Source of the DNA: DASRDE01 sp035938175 | GTDB lineage: Bacteria; Vulcanimicrobiota; Vulcanimicrobiia; Vulcanimicrobiales; Vulcanimicrobiaceae | Length of the DNA: 64,000 nucleotides | Direction of reading: 5' to 3' | Assembly (NCBI GenBank): GCA_035938175.1 | Contig: DASZHD010000035.1 | Coordinates: 1-64,000 of the forward strand | Position numbers and translations under genes: made by a program | The notes under the pieces: model-generated | What the model was told of the DNA's origin: nothing | What the model saw: the letters and a program-made list of their open reading frames with translations, nothing else | The model's database searches: none | Part shown: in pieces, positions 20,047 to 28,381 of the stretch | How the letters are laid out: each line of letters starts with the position of its first letter | How positions within the stretch are numbered: position 1 is the first letter of the stretch

Positions 20047-20810
20047 TAGTGCGATGCTCCGTTTTCGAGAATATTGACGATGGCGGGCTCGACGTTTGCC
20101 AAGCGCTCCTTGGTGCGCCCCTTGAAGCGCCCTTCCTGCAAAATGATGCGATCCAGCATGATGACGCCGTCTTTGTCCAAGCCGCCGGCGTTGTTCGGAT
20201 TGAGCTGGTCCTGCGCGCCCGCCGACTTCTCGCCCATCGACACTTGCGAATCTTGCCTGACGGTCCACGTCGGGCCCGGGATCTCCGTTTGCGGCATGGG
20301 CGCGACGGCATACGTACCGGCGCGCATCGCCGCGATCAGCTCGTCGATCATTTGCGGCGTCAGATCGTAGACGAAGTCCAGATTGACTTGCATGCACGTC
20401 GCTCTGTCGCACGCCGCCAGACATTCGACTTCTTCGTACGAAAAGATCCCGTCGGGCGTGGTTTGCAGGTGGCCGATTCCGAGCTTCTCGCGGAAATAGG
20501 CCATGATGTCTTCGGCGCCGTTGATCGTGCAGGCAAGACCGCGGCAAACTTGCAGCACGTATTTACCTACCGGCCGGCGGAAAAACAGCGTGTAAAACGA
20601 GACCGTGGACTCGACGACGGCCGGCGTAAGATTCAACCTCTCCGCGACCGCGCGAATCGCTTCGGGGCTCGCATACCCTTCATGCTGCTGAAAAAGATGG
20701 ATCAGCGGAAGCAATGCCGATCGCGGCTGCTCGTATTGTGCGACGATCGCGTCGCACTGCGCGCGCAGGCGCTCGCGTAGCGCCGGGAAATCTTCGGCTC
20801 TCGTCGTCAT
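20046..20810 (-). CDS. nuoE: NADH-quinone oxidoreductase subunit E with C-terminal extension
   Basis: The 254-residue thioredoxin-like 2Fe-2S subunit (cluster N1a) has the ligands C89, C94, C130 and C134. The helical N-terminal domain (LLPLIHLFQQHEGY) is normal. Typical NuoE proteins end near residue 165; here about 85 more residues follow (from about 171), including QDQLNPNNAGGLDKDGVIML and RFKGRTKERLANVEPAIVN. The extension has no recognisable fold and is the notable feature of this copy. It could contact NuoF or NuoG. The gene is separated from nuoD by 34 nt. Confidence 0.94.
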
Positions 20811-20844
20811 TCCGTTTCCCCTCGATGCCTCGCGGTGACGAGCG

Positions 20845-22056
20845 TCATCGATCCACCTCGCCGAAAACGGGATCGAGCGACCCGATCATCACGACGAGAT
20901 CGGCGATCAGATTTCCCGGCGCCATGCCTTTGAGCGACTGAAGATTGTACATCGACGGCGGCCGCGTGCGAATGCGGTACGGGCGGTTGCCGCCGTCCGA
21001 AACGATGTAGAATCCGAGTTCGCCGCGCGGTCCTTCAACCGCCTGATACACGTCGCCCGGCGGAACGCGGAAGCCTTCGGTCATGATCTTGAAGTGGTGA
21101 ATGAGCGCTTCCATCGAGAGGGCGATCGTCTCTTTGGGCGGAGCGACGATCTTGGCGTTGTCGATTGCGACGGGTCCGGGTTTTAACGCCTTGCGCACCT
21201 GTTGAATGATGCGCATCGATTCTTCCATCTCGTCGAGACGAACCAGAAAGCGGGCGTACGAATCGCCTTCTTCCCGCGTGGGAACGTCGAATTGATACGC
21301 GTCGTAGCCGCAGTATGGATACGCCTTTCGCACGTCGTACGCGACACCGCTGGCACGAAGGCTGGGACCGGTCAAGCTCCATTGCACCGCTTCTTCGGGC
21401 GACATGATGCCGACGTCGATCATGCGGTCTTGCAGAATCGGGTTCGCTTGCAGCAGCGCGCGCAGGTCGCGCATGCGTCCGGGGAATTTTTCTATCAGCG
21501 CATCGAGCCGTTCCAGATAGCCGTCCGGCAGATCGCCGTTCACGCCGCCGACGCGAATATAGTTGGGATGCATGCGCGCGCCGCCGGCGCTTTCTTGCAT
21601 ATCCAGAATGTTCTCGCGCAGATCGAACGTGTAGAAGAATACGGACAAGGCGCCAAGGTCGATGCCGCCGGTGCCCAGCCAAACGCAATGCGAAGCGATG
21701 CGTGTGAGCTCGGCGTTCAGGACGCGGATCTGTTGCGCGCGTTCGGGGATCTCGTCCGTGATGCCGAGCAGTTTTTCAACGCCGAGCGCGTAACACAGCG
21801 CGTTGCTGCTGGGCGCCAGATAATCCATGCGCTCGACGTTGGTTTGCGCGGTGGACCAAAACTGGTTTTCGCAATTCTTTTCGATGCCGGTGTGCAGATA
21901 GCCGATTTCCGGCTCGGCTTTGACGATGCTCTCGCCTTCGATCTCGAGCATGATCTGCAGTACGCCGTGCGTCGAGGGATGCTGCGGCCCCATCGAAAGC
22001 ACCATCGAGGTGCCGTCTTTGGATACGACTTCGGGCGTGAGCGCGGTAAATGACAT
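20845..22056 (-). CDS. nuoD: NADH-quinone oxidoreductase subunit D
   Basis: The 403-residue 49-kDa-type subunit lines the quinone site. GPQHPSTHGVL (about residues 23-33, with the quinone-ligand His) and EIGYLHTGIEKNCE are diagnostic. NuoC and NuoD are separate genes here, unlike the fused NuoCD of enterobacteria. The ATG overlaps the nuoC stop as TAATG. Confidence 0.96.
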   Translation of the reverse strand: MSFTALTPEVVSKDGTSMVLSMGPQHPSTHGVLQIMLEIEGESIVKAEPEIGYLHTGIEKNCENQFWSTAQTNVERMDYLAPSSNALCYALGVEKLLGITDEIPERAQQIRVLNAELTRIASHCVWLGTGGIDLGALSVFFYTFDLRENILDMQESAGGARMHPNYIRVGGVNGDLPDGYLERLDALIEKFPGRMRDLRALLQANPILQDRMIDVGIMSPEEAVQWSLTGPSLRASGVAYDVRKAYPYCGYDAYQFDVPTREEGDSYARFLVRLDEMEESMRIIQQVRKALKPGPVAIDNAKIVAPPKETIALSMEALIHHFKIMTEGFRVPPGDVYQAVEGPRGELGFYIVSDGGNRPYRIRTRPPSMYNLQSLKGMAPGNLIADLVVMIGSLDPVFGEVDR

Positions 22057-22685
22057 TACTTCCCGCCCTCGTTGCCGCCGGCCCGGCCGTTTTCCGCCGC
22101 GCGGCGCGCAATTTGCTCCTGCAGCGCTTCCAACGTTTTTCCCGAAGGCGGCGTCCCGGCGTTCACGTTACTTTTCAGCGCGAAAGCCGGACGCGGCGAA
22201 CGCTCGCGCGCGGGCCCGCGCAGCGGATAATCTTTGCGCAGCGGATAGCCTTCCCAATCGTTGGGCATTTGAATGCGCCGCATATCCGGATGGCCGGTGA
22301 ACCGTATGCCGAACAGATCGTACACTTCGCGTTCCGCCCAATCGGCGGAAAGCCAGAGATCCGTCACCGTCGGCAATTCCGGATTATCTGCCGGCACACC
22401 GCACAGCAGGCGAGCTCGCTGCGGAGTGCCGACCTCCGCGACGCCGGCCTTGCGCAGCGGCATCTTCAGCAAATGATAAACGACGTCGTAGCGAGGCGTG
22501 CGCTCGGGATAGTCGGCGGCACCCAAATCCAAAAGCATGCTGTAGCCCTCGCCTTTGAGCTGCTCCAGACGCGAATGCAGTTGCGCGGGTTCGACTCGCT
22601 CGATACGTGCGTCGTCGATAGGCGGACGCACGGCGGTGGGATCAATCGCCCCGCCCAAAAGCGGCGGTGATTGCGTACTCGGCAT
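22056..22685 (-). CDS. nuoC: NADH-quinone oxidoreductase subunit C
   Basis: The 209-residue 30-kDa-type subunit of the peripheral arm carries the family signature WAEREVYDLFGIRFTGHPD (about residues 115-133), followed by DWEGYPLRKDYPL. The first 25 residues and the last 50 (Ala/Gly/Arg-rich) lie outside the conserved domain. It begins 38 nt after nuoB. Confidence 0.94.
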   Translation of the reverse strand: MPSTQSPPLLGGAIDPTAVRPPIDDARIERVEPAQLHSRLEQLKGEGYSMLLDLGAADYPERTPRYDVVYHLLKMPLRKAGVAEVGTPQRARLLCGVPADNPELPTVTDLWLSADWAEREVYDLFGIRFTGHPDMRRIQMPNDWEGYPLRKDYPLRGPARERSPRPAFALKSNVNAGTPPSGKTLEALQEQIARRAAENGRAGGNEGGK

Positions 22686-22723
22686 CGTGAAACTCGATTC
22701 TTACGGCGTTGCGCGTTTAGCTG

Positions 22724-23203
22724 TTAAGCACGAGCCAGCAATCCTCCGCGGCCGCCTTCGCGGATCTGTTGCTGGATCAGATTGACGGCATAGAGCAAAC
22801 CGTCCGGCGTGGGCGGGCAACCGGGAACGTAGACATCGACCGGAATGATCGTGTCGACGCCTTGTACGACCGCGTAGTTATCGAAAACGCCGCCGGAGCT
22901 CGCACACGCGCCCATGGAGATTACCCACTTCGGGTCCGCCATCTGGTCGTAGAGGCGCTTCACGACCGGTGCCATTTTTTGGGCCACGCGCCCCGACACG
23001 ATCATCAAGTCAGCCTGCCGCGGCGACGGCCGGAAGACTTCGGACCCGAGACGCGCGATGTCGTACTCGGCCGACGTGACCGACATCATCTCGATCGCGC
23101 AGCACGCAAGGCCCATCGTCAACGGCCACACACTCGAGCTCTGCGCCCAGCGCGCGACGTCATCGAGTTTGGCGAGAAGAAATTGTCCGGGCCCTATCTC
23201 CAT
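22724..23203 (-). CDS. nuoB: NADH-quinone oxidoreductase subunit B
   Basis: The 159-residue subunit holds cluster N2, the last electron carrier before quinone. Ligands C34, C35, C100 and C129 are in MGLACCAIEMM, GACASSGG and VYVPGCPPTPDG. The start used is the ATG at 23203, overlapping the end of nuoA by 10 nt; the longer open frame upstream lies in nuoA. Confidence 0.95.
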   Translation of the reverse strand: MEIGPGQFLLAKLDDVARWAQSSSVWPLTMGLACCAIEMMSVTSAEYDIARLGSEVFRPSPRQADLMIVSGRVAQKMAPVVKRLYDQMADPKWVISMGACASSGGVFDNYAVVQGVDTIIPVDVYVPGCPPTPDGLLYAVNLIQQQIREGGRGGLLARA

Positions 23204-23547
23204 TCGAAGCCCCGTTTCTTCCAAACATAGGCGTATCCGATCGCAAGGACGATCACGAACACGACCATCTCGATCAGTCCGAAGACGCGCAGCGATCGCA
23301 TCTCGACCGCCCATGGATAGAAGGAAGCCGCTTCAACGTCGAGCACGACGAACAACATCGCGATCAAATAGAATTTCACCGGGAAGCGGCCGGAGATGCT
23401 GGAGGTCGGCTCGACGCCGCACTCATACGCCTGCTCCTTCTCGGGGTTGGGCTTGCGTTGCGCCAGCAGCCCGGGAAGCAGGCTGAAACCAAGCGCGGCC
23501 GCGAACGCGACGGCCACGAAAATCGCTACAGGACCATAGGGAGTCAT
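23194..23547 (-). CDS. nuoA: NADH-quinone oxidoreductase subunit A
   Basis: The 117-residue, three-helix subunit carries the loop with the conserved Cys (YECGVEP) and LFVVLDVE in helix 2. It is the first structural gene of the nuo operon. There is no Shine-Dalgarno directly upstream: a 22-bp palindrome sits one base before the ATG. An 11-codon ORF ends in an ATGA overlap with the nuoA start, so translation may be coupled to it. Confidence 0.95.
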   Translation of the reverse strand: MTPYGPVAIFVAVAFAAALGFSLLPGLLAQRKPNPEKEQAYECGVEPTSSISGRFPVKFYLIAMLFVVLDVEAASFYPWAVEMRSLRVFGLIEMVVFVIVLAIGYAYVWKKRGFEWR

Positions 23548-23579
23548 CGCTTGTGAAATTTTTCACAAGCAACGCTCAT
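23544..23579 (-). other. Possible 11-codon leader ORF coupled to nuoA
   Basis: An ATG at 23579, preceded closely by AGG, opens a frame encoding MSVACEKFHKR that ends in TGA overlapping the nuoA ATG (ATGA). It covers the palindrome at 23549-23570. This could bring ribosomes to a nuoA start that lacks its own ribosome-binding site. It is short enough to be chance. Confidence 0.35.
23549..23570. promoter_or_regulatory. Perfect palindrome matching a CRP/FNR-type site at the nuoA start
   Basis: Two perfect 10-bp arms (GCTTGTGAAA and TTTCACAAGC) are separated by 2 nt. The core TGTGA-N6-TCACA equals the consensus half-sites of CRP-family regulators. It lies 1 nt upstream of the nuoA ATG, so it is either an operator inside the 5' leader or an RNA hairpin masking the start region. 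Confidence 0.55.
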
Positions 23580-23638
23580 TACCTATCACTGCGTTAAAAA
23601 GGCATAGAGGAAGGCGACGCCTGCTTTTCGATGACGCT

Positions 23639-23714
23639 GAGGACGGGGCCGAAGGCCGGGCGTGGAGCGCCCTTCGCCGGAGCTCGGGACAGGCTGCGCG
23701 CGGATACGCCTGTT
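23639..23714 (+). repeat. REP-like repeat, copy 1
   Basis: A 76-bp unit that contains a GGGCG/CGCCC hairpin (GGGCGTGGAGCGCCC) and ends in GCGGATACGCCTGTT. It matches the copy at 23780-23855 at 75 of 76 positions. It lies in the divergent gap between nuoA and the exported protein at 23876. Confidence 0.85.
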
Positions 23715-23779
23715 GAACGACTTTTCTAATCGCTGCGTTGAAACAGCACGGGAAAGTTACGCTGCCGTTTGCCAACTCC

Positions 23780-23855
23780 GAGGACGGGGCCGAAGGCCGG
23801 GCGTGGAGCGCCCTTCGCCGGAGCTCGGGACAGGCTCCGCGCGGATACGCCTGTT
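23780..23855 (+). repeat. REP-like repeat, copy 2
   Basis: Second 76-bp copy, same orientation, starting 141 bp after copy 1 and with a single G-to-C difference (CTCCGCG for CTGCGCG). It ends 20 bp before the next start codon, so it lies in the promoter or leader of the exported protein at 23876. Confidence 0.85.
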
Positions 23856-23875
23856 AAAACGAAGAAGGGAAGATT

Positions 23876-24361
23876 ATGCGCAATTTTTGGGTGCTCGGAT
23901 TCGTGTTATTGCTCTGCTTGGGCGCGAACGGCGGCGGCTGCAGCAATCCCAACGCCATCGGCGTGCAGCAGTACGGAACCATCGTCGGCCGCGTTCTCGA
24001 TGCAACGAATAACCGCCCGGTGCCGAATGCGCTGATCTCCGTCGGCTCGATCTACACCGCTTACACCGACCCGCAGGGCGGCTTTTCGATTTCGGGCATC
24101 CCGATCGGCCCGCAGGACGTCACCGCCAGCGCGCCGGGATACGAGCGCAACTCCGTACGCGCGCGCGTTCACGAAAAGCAAACGGCCAGCGTCGGATACT
24201 TGCGCATCATGCCGCTGACCGGCGGCCCGACGGCACCCGCGCCGCCCACGCCGACGCCGACGCCGGGAATCGTGACGCCCGTTCCGGCGTTGACCGGCGA
24301 ACCGTCCGCGCCGCCGTCCACCTCGCCGTCATCCGGAGCTTCCGCATCGCCGGCCCCTTAG
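23876..24361 (+). CDS. Exported carboxypeptidase-regulatory-like domain protein
   Basis: The 161-residue product has an N-terminal signal sequence (FWVLGFVLLLCLGANGGG followed by C); the Cys at about residue 22 could be lipidated, but the preceding GGG is a poor lipobox. Residues 35-105 form a carboxypeptidase-regulatory-like beta-sandwich (GTIVGRVLDATNNRPVPNAL, then YTDPQGGFSISGIPIGPQ, then ASAPGYERNSV). The last 50 residues are a Pro/Thr/Ser tail. AAGGGAAG lies 4 nt before the ATG. The fold binds or displays on the cell surface; the target is unknown. Confidence 0.8.
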   Translation: MRNFWVLGFVLLLCLGANGGGCSNPNAIGVQQYGTIVGRVLDATNNRPVPNALISVGSIYTAYTDPQGGFSISGIPIGPQDVTASAPGYERNSVRARVHEKQTASVGYLRIMPLTGGPTAPAPPTPTPTPGIVTPVPALTGEPSAPPSTSPSSGASASPAP

Positions 24362-24374
24362 GAGCCGGTACACC

Positions 24375-25463
24375 GTGGTAAGCGCGGCCGCCGTTATCGG
24401 GGGCGCTTTGCTCGTCGGGTTGACGCTGGTCGACGTATTCCAGTCCGTCATCGTTCCGCGCGCCGAAGATACGGCGATCCGGTTGAGCCGCTACTTGATC
24501 CGGTTCATGTGGCGCATCTGGCCGCGGCTCGCGTACTTGCTGCACCCCCGAAGCGCCGATCGCCGGGAAAACTTTCTCGGCATTTACGCGCCGCTCGTGC
24601 TGGTCGTCGTGCTGATTGCTTGGGTGCTGGTGCTGCTGTCGGGATGGGGACTGATCTTTTACGGCATCAGAGATCAATTGCACCCCGGAGGTCTGTCCTT
24701 TGCGGACTGCGTTTACTTCGCCGGCGCCTCGCTGCTGACGATCGGGTACGGCGACATCACGCCGTTCGGCATGCCGGCGCGCGTGCTTGCGGTGATTGCG
24801 GCCGCGTCGGGATTGGGCGTGGTTGCGATCGTCATTTCATTTTTGTTCGCGATTTTCGGATCGTTCCAGCGGCGTGAAACGTTCGTGGTTACGATCGGCG
24901 CGCGCGCCGGTGTTCCGCCGAGCGGAGTAGGACTTCTCGAAGTGCACGCAATCGCCGGTATACGCAGCGATCTGGCGCAAGTATTTCGCGAAGCGCAGCA
25001 GTGGACCGCGGAAGTGATGGAGAGCCACCTCGCCTATCCGATCCTGGTGTACTTCCGATCGAGCCACGATTACGAATCGTGGGTCGGCACGCTGGGCGCG
25101 TTAATGGACGCTGCATCGCTGGTCATGAGCACGCTCGATCCGCAGAGGTTGGAAAACGTGCAAACGCGCGGCCAGGCGCGTATCATGTACGAGCTCGGGC
25201 GGCACTTGGTATCCGACTTCTGCGACTACTTCAACTTGGCGCGAACGGATCTCTCAGCCGGCGTCGAACGCAGCGAATTCGATCGGGCCTGCGAGCATTT
25301 GCGCGATGAAGGCTACGACATTCTGGATGCGGATTCGTCGTGGAACCGTTTTGCGGAGCTGCGCAGCGCTTACGCTTCGGCGCTGAACATTATGGCGCGA
25401 TGGTTGGAAATTCCGCCGGTGCAGTGGGTGGGCGATCGGTCGATGATTTCCCCGCACGTTTGA
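24375..25463 (+). CDS. Two-helix potassium-channel-like membrane protein with soluble C-terminal domain
   Basis: The 362-residue product has an N-terminal hydrophobic helix (residues 1-25), an Ion_trans_2 pore module from about 75 to 155 with the selectivity filter LLTIGYGDITPFG, and an inner helix LGVVAIVISFLFAIFGSF. After residue 165 a soluble domain of about 200 residues follows that lacks the GxGxxG Rossmann motif of RCK/TrkA-N domains (DYESWVGTLGALMDAASLVM, FDRACEHLRDEGYD). The GTG start has GGAGCC 8 nt upstream and lies 13 nt after the previous gene, so the two may be co-transcribed. Known relatives conduct K+; gating here cannot be told. Confidence 0.85.
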   Translation: MVSAAAVIGGALLVGLTLVDVFQSVIVPRAEDTAIRLSRYLIRFMWRIWPRLAYLLHPRSADRRENFLGIYAPLVLVVVLIAWVLVLLSGWGLIFYGIRDQLHPGGLSFADCVYFAGASLLTIGYGDITPFGMPARVLAVIAAASGLGVVAIVISFLFAIFGSFQRRETFVVTIGARAGVPPSGVGLLEVHAIAGIRSDLAQVFREAQQWTAEVMESHLAYPILVYFRSSHDYESWVGTLGALMDAASLVMSTLDPQRLENVQTRGQARIMYELGRHLVSDFCDYFNLARTDLSAGVERSEFDRACEHLRDEGYDILDADSSWNRFAELRSAYASALNIMARWLEIPPVQWVGDRSMISPHV

Positions 25464-25479
25464 ACAGGCGTATCCGCGC
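25463..25479 (-). repeat. Partial inverted copy of the REP-like repeat
   Basis: AACAGGCGTATCCGCGC is the exact reverse complement of the 3' end of the repeat at 23639-23714 (17 of 17). It begins at the last base of the channel gene stop codon and lies between convergent genes, a usual place for such elements. Similarity to the rest of the repeat fades after this. Confidence 0.6.
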
Positions 25480-25543
25480 CGAGCGTGTTCTGAGCGGTGT
25501 CGGACGGATCTTCACCCTCCCGGCGAGCAAAGCCGTACGATTA

Positions 25544-26236
25544 CTAAAAGCCGTGCGACGCGTCGTACTTGTGCAAGAATTTTTTGGCGTCGTCGATCGG
25601 CAGTGCAAAACCGATCGATCGTTCCTCGTCGAACCGCGACTCGGCCATACCCACGATCTCGCCGTTGTCGCTCAAGAATATCGGACCGCCGCTTTCGCCC
25701 GGAACGATGGGAAGCGTCACTTCGATCGCCCCCTGCCGCATGGATGAAACGCGACCCGAATTCACCGAGGTCGCGAGTCCGAGGCCCTCGTCGTCGAACT
25801 GATCCGGAATCGGATATCCCAGCAGACCGATCATCCGTCCGGGCTGCGCATCGGCCGTCTTTCCGAGAGCGACGACGGGAAGATTCTTGCGCGCCGTTCG
25901 GACGAGCGCAATGTCCAGATCCTTGTCCGCCGCAATGACCTTGCCGGGCACTTTTTGCTTGTTCGCAATCGTGACGCGAAGATTCCACGCACCTTCGATT
26001 GCATGCTGAACGGTGAGAATGTCGCTTCCCCACACACCGCTCGCGACCACCGTACCCGTTGCAAACTCGTCATCCGGCCCGGAGTTCTTCGTGTCGCCGG
26101 GAACCTGCATCGAAAGCAATACGACTGCCGGCCGTAATTTTTGTACGGACGTTACGAAGTCGTCGTCGCCGTGATGCGAAACGCAGCCGCTTAAAGCACA
26201 TGCGGCTGCTGCGAGGATGAGAAACGAAAGGCGCAT
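25544..26236 (-). CDS. Trypsin-like serine protease lipoprotein
   Basis: The 230-residue product has a lipoprotein signal (LAAAACALSGC, lipobox LSGC) and a chymotrypsin-fold protease domain of the S1C type. The catalytic triad is visible: His in ILTVQHAIEG, Asp in DKDLDIALVR and Ser in PGESGGPIF. There is no C-terminal PDZ domain, so it is a short protease rather than a full DegP/HtrA. It should act in the periplasm, anchored to a membrane. It lies 9 nt downstream of hflX on the same strand, which may reflect co-transcription. Confidence 0.88.
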   Translation of the reverse strand: MRLSFLILAAAACALSGCVSHHGDDDFVTSVQKLRPAVVLLSMQVPGDTKNSGPDDEFATGTVVASGVWGSDILTVQHAIEGAWNLRVTIANKQKVPGKVIAADKDLDIALVRTARKNLPVVALGKTADAQPGRMIGLLGYPIPDQFDDEGLGLATSVNSGRVSSMRQGAIEVTLPIVPGESGGPIFLSDNGEIVGMAESRFDEERSIGFALPIDDAKKFLHKYDASHGF

Positions 26237-26245
26237 TGGAGCGCC

Positions 26246-27337
26246 CTAAGAATGCGGCAGAACCTCGCAGAGCGCCTCTTTCAGCGCTTCTAGGCCGCTT
26301 CCCGAGCGAGCGCTCACGCAAAGCTCGCCCGGTGCGTGCGGCGGCTCCTCGGCCAGCGCGTCGCACTTATTGAAGGCGATCAATCGAGGTTTGTGCTCCA
26401 GATGCAGATCGGCAAGCGTTGCATCGACCGCTTGCATCTGACGCGGCCAATCGGGATTCGATGCGTCCACGACGTGCACGAGCACGTCGGCCGAATCCAG
26501 TTCCTCTAGCGTGGCGCGGAAAGCCGTCACCAAGTCTTTGGGGAGGTCCGTGATAAAGCCGACGGTATCGACGACTCGAACGTAGCGGTCTTCGCCCAGC
26601 CACACGCGGCGCATCGTCGGATCGAGCGTCGCGAACGGCTGATCCGCCACCAGCGCATCCGAACGCGCCAGCCGGTTGAGCAGCGACGATTTTCCGGCGT
26701 TGGTATATCCCACCAAGGCCACGAGCGGCTCGTTGTGAGGTGCGGCGCGACGCGTGGCTCGTTGGCGGCGCACGACCTCGAGCTGGTGACGCAGCACGCT
26801 GATGCGCTGTGCGATGCGCCGGCGATCGACCTCCAACTTCGTTTCACCGGGGCCGCGCGTTCCCACGCCGCCTCCGAGCCGCGAGAGGTCGGCCCCGACA
26901 CCAATCAGATTCGATTGACGGAAGCGCAGCTGCGCGAGTTCTACCTGCAACTTACCTTCGCGGCTGCGCGCGTGCTGTGCGAACACGTCCAAAATCAGCA
27001 TCGTGCGGTCCACTATCGGAAGCGGCACGATCTTCTCCAGCGCGCGGCGCTGGCGCGGGCGCAGATCGTTCAAAACCAAAACCAGGCCCGCGTCGGACTC
27101 TTTGGCGATTTCGGCCAGTTCGCGCGCCTTTCCCGAACCGATCAGCGTTGCGGGATCGACGTGTGCGCGCCGCTGCACGATGCGCTCGACGATCCGCACG
27201 CCGGATGCCGCCGCCAGCGCTTCCAGTTCTTCAAGTTCCGGTTCGAGCGGCCGCCGCGGATCCTGCGTATCCACCGCCACCAGGACCGCGCGAACGCCGG
27301 CTACGTTCCGGACGTCTTCAAGCGTTCGATTAGCCAT
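26246..27337 (-). CDS. hflX: Ribosome-associated GTPase HflX
   Basis: The 363-residue product has the HflX N-terminal domain (residues 10-165, with ELAQLRFRQSNLIGVG), a linker rich in Arg, then a TrmE/Era-type G domain: G1 GYTNAGKSSL, G3 DTVGF, G4 NKCD. The glycine-rich GVGTRGPGETKLEVDRRRI is a hallmark of the family. HflX splits stalled 70S ribosomes under heat or antibiotic stress. The start used is the ATG at 27337, which overlaps the 3' end of btuF by 37 nt on the same strand; the longer open frame lies inside btuF. Confidence 0.95.
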   Translation of the reverse strand: MANRTLEDVRNVAGVRAVLVAVDTQDPRRPLEPELEELEALAAASGVRIVERIVQRRAHVDPATLIGSGKARELAEIAKESDAGLVLVLNDLRPRQRRALEKIVPLPIVDRTMLILDVFAQHARSREGKLQVELAQLRFRQSNLIGVGADLSRLGGGVGTRGPGETKLEVDRRRIAQRISVLRHQLEVVRRQRATRRAAPHNEPLVALVGYTNAGKSSLLNRLARSDALVADQPFATLDPTMRRVWLGEDRYVRVVDTVGFITDLPKDLVTAFRATLEELDSADVLVHVVDASNPDWPRQMQAVDATLADLHLEHKPRLIAFNKCDALAEEPPHAPGELCVSARSGSGLEALKEALCEVLPHS

Positions 27338-28140
27338 GCCAGTCCTTCGTTGTACCGTGGGCCGGGACGCACCAAAATGGCATCGTCGCGCAAGATATAC
27401 ACGCGTCTCGCGCGCACCGCACGAAGCGAGCGCCACGGCTCGTTCGCAAGCGCGGAACGCAGACCCGAATCGGAAGTAGCGACGATAACATCCGGATCCG
27501 CGCGCACCAGCGCTTCGGCGCTGTATTGCGCGTACGGCTGCGGCAGCTGCGCAACCGCGTCTGTTGCACCGGCGAGTCTCAGAAGTTCCGAAATATACGA
27601 GGCCGGACCGACCGTCCAAATGGGCTGCGCCTGAATCACGACGAAGACGCGCGGCCGCGATTTCCCACGTTCCGTGCCGCGTAACTGCGCGGTGCGCGAT
27701 TTCAAAGACGCGGCCAAATTCCGCGCCTCGCCGCTATGACCGCTCAGTTTTCCCAAGCCGTCGATATCCGAAAAAATGTCCGCGTACGAATCGTCGTTGA
27801 AAAACGAGGTCGCGATGCCGGCCCGCCGCAACGGTTCGGTCAGCGCGCGCTGAGCGGGAATCGCCGCTACGGCGTCGGCACGCAGTCGTACGATGCGCTC
27901 GGCGTCGATCGAGGCGGCGTTCCCGACGGACGGAACGCCGCGCGCGCACGCAATGTCTTGGCTGTATTCCGAAACGCCGACGATCTGCGTTCGCGCGCCG
28001 ATCGCGCAGAGATCTTCCGTGAGCGAGGGCATCAGCGAAACGATTCGCCGTGCGGGATCGGCGTGCGGCGAATGTGTTGGCGCAGCCGAGGCGCACGCGC
28101 CCAGCGCGCACGCGGCCGCCGCGGCGAGAATCGCTCTCAT
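27301..28140 (-). CDS. btuF: Cobalamin-binding lipoprotein of the BtuF type
   Basis: About 279 residues. The lipoprotein signal has a clear lipobox (CALGACAS). The mature part is a helical-backbone (class III) periplasmic binding protein: RIVSLMPSLTEDLCAIG at the start, DAERIVRLRADAVAAI in lobe 1, VFVVIQAQPIWTVGPASYI in lobe 2 and ALVRADPDVIVA. Such proteins deliver cobalamin or siderophores to a BtuCD/FecCD transporter. The divergent B12 riboswitch and btuBCD make cobalamin the likely ligand. ATG at 28140 is used; a TTG at 28161 would add seven residues (MRKSALR). Confidence 0.88.
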   Translation of the reverse strand: MRAILAAAAACALGACASAAPTHSPHADPARRIVSLMPSLTEDLCAIGARTQIVGVSEYSQDIACARGVPSVGNAASIDAERIVRLRADAVAAIPAQRALTEPLRRAGIATSFFNDDSYADIFSDIDGLGKLSGHSGEARNLAASLKSRTAQLRGTERGKSRPRVFVVIQAQPIWTVGPASYISELLRLAGATDAVAQLPQPYAQYSAEALVRADPDVIVATSDSGLRSALANEPWRSLRAVRARRVYILRDDAILVRPGPRYNEGLAWLIERLKTSGT

Positions 28141-28194
28141 GCGAAGCGCGCTCTTCCGCAACCAGGAAGGCGCGCCTGCACGCGGTAATTGATG

Positions 28195-28345
28195 CGTTCA
28201 CGTTTGCGCACTGGGAAGCCGGTCAAATGCCGGCACGGTCGCGCCACTGTAGGCGGGGAGCCGCCCGGACGTCACTCCCGGTTTCGGGGGGAAGGCACGG
28301 GCAATCGGCACCGATCCGCGAGTCAGGATACCACCGCAAGCGTCA
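28195..28345 (+). promoter_or_regulatory. Cobalamin riboswitch
   Basis: The leader of btuB contains the ordered conserved blocks of the B12 aptamer: GGGAAGCCGG with GCCGGC (P3/P4), GCCACTGT (core), GGGGGAAGGCACGG (P5-P6 side) and the B12-box region GAGTCAGGATACC. It is followed by about 35 nt to the btuB ATG with no obvious T-tract, so control is probably at translation. Ends are approximate. Confidence 0.9.
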
Positions 28346-28381
28346 AGACCCTCACCTCGCGTAAAGGAAAGGTTGTAGCTC

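Noticed and set aside
23220..23240. GGCGTATCC in nuoA as a further repeat copy
   Set aside because: Only a short match inside conserved coding sequence (AIGYAYVW), so chance.
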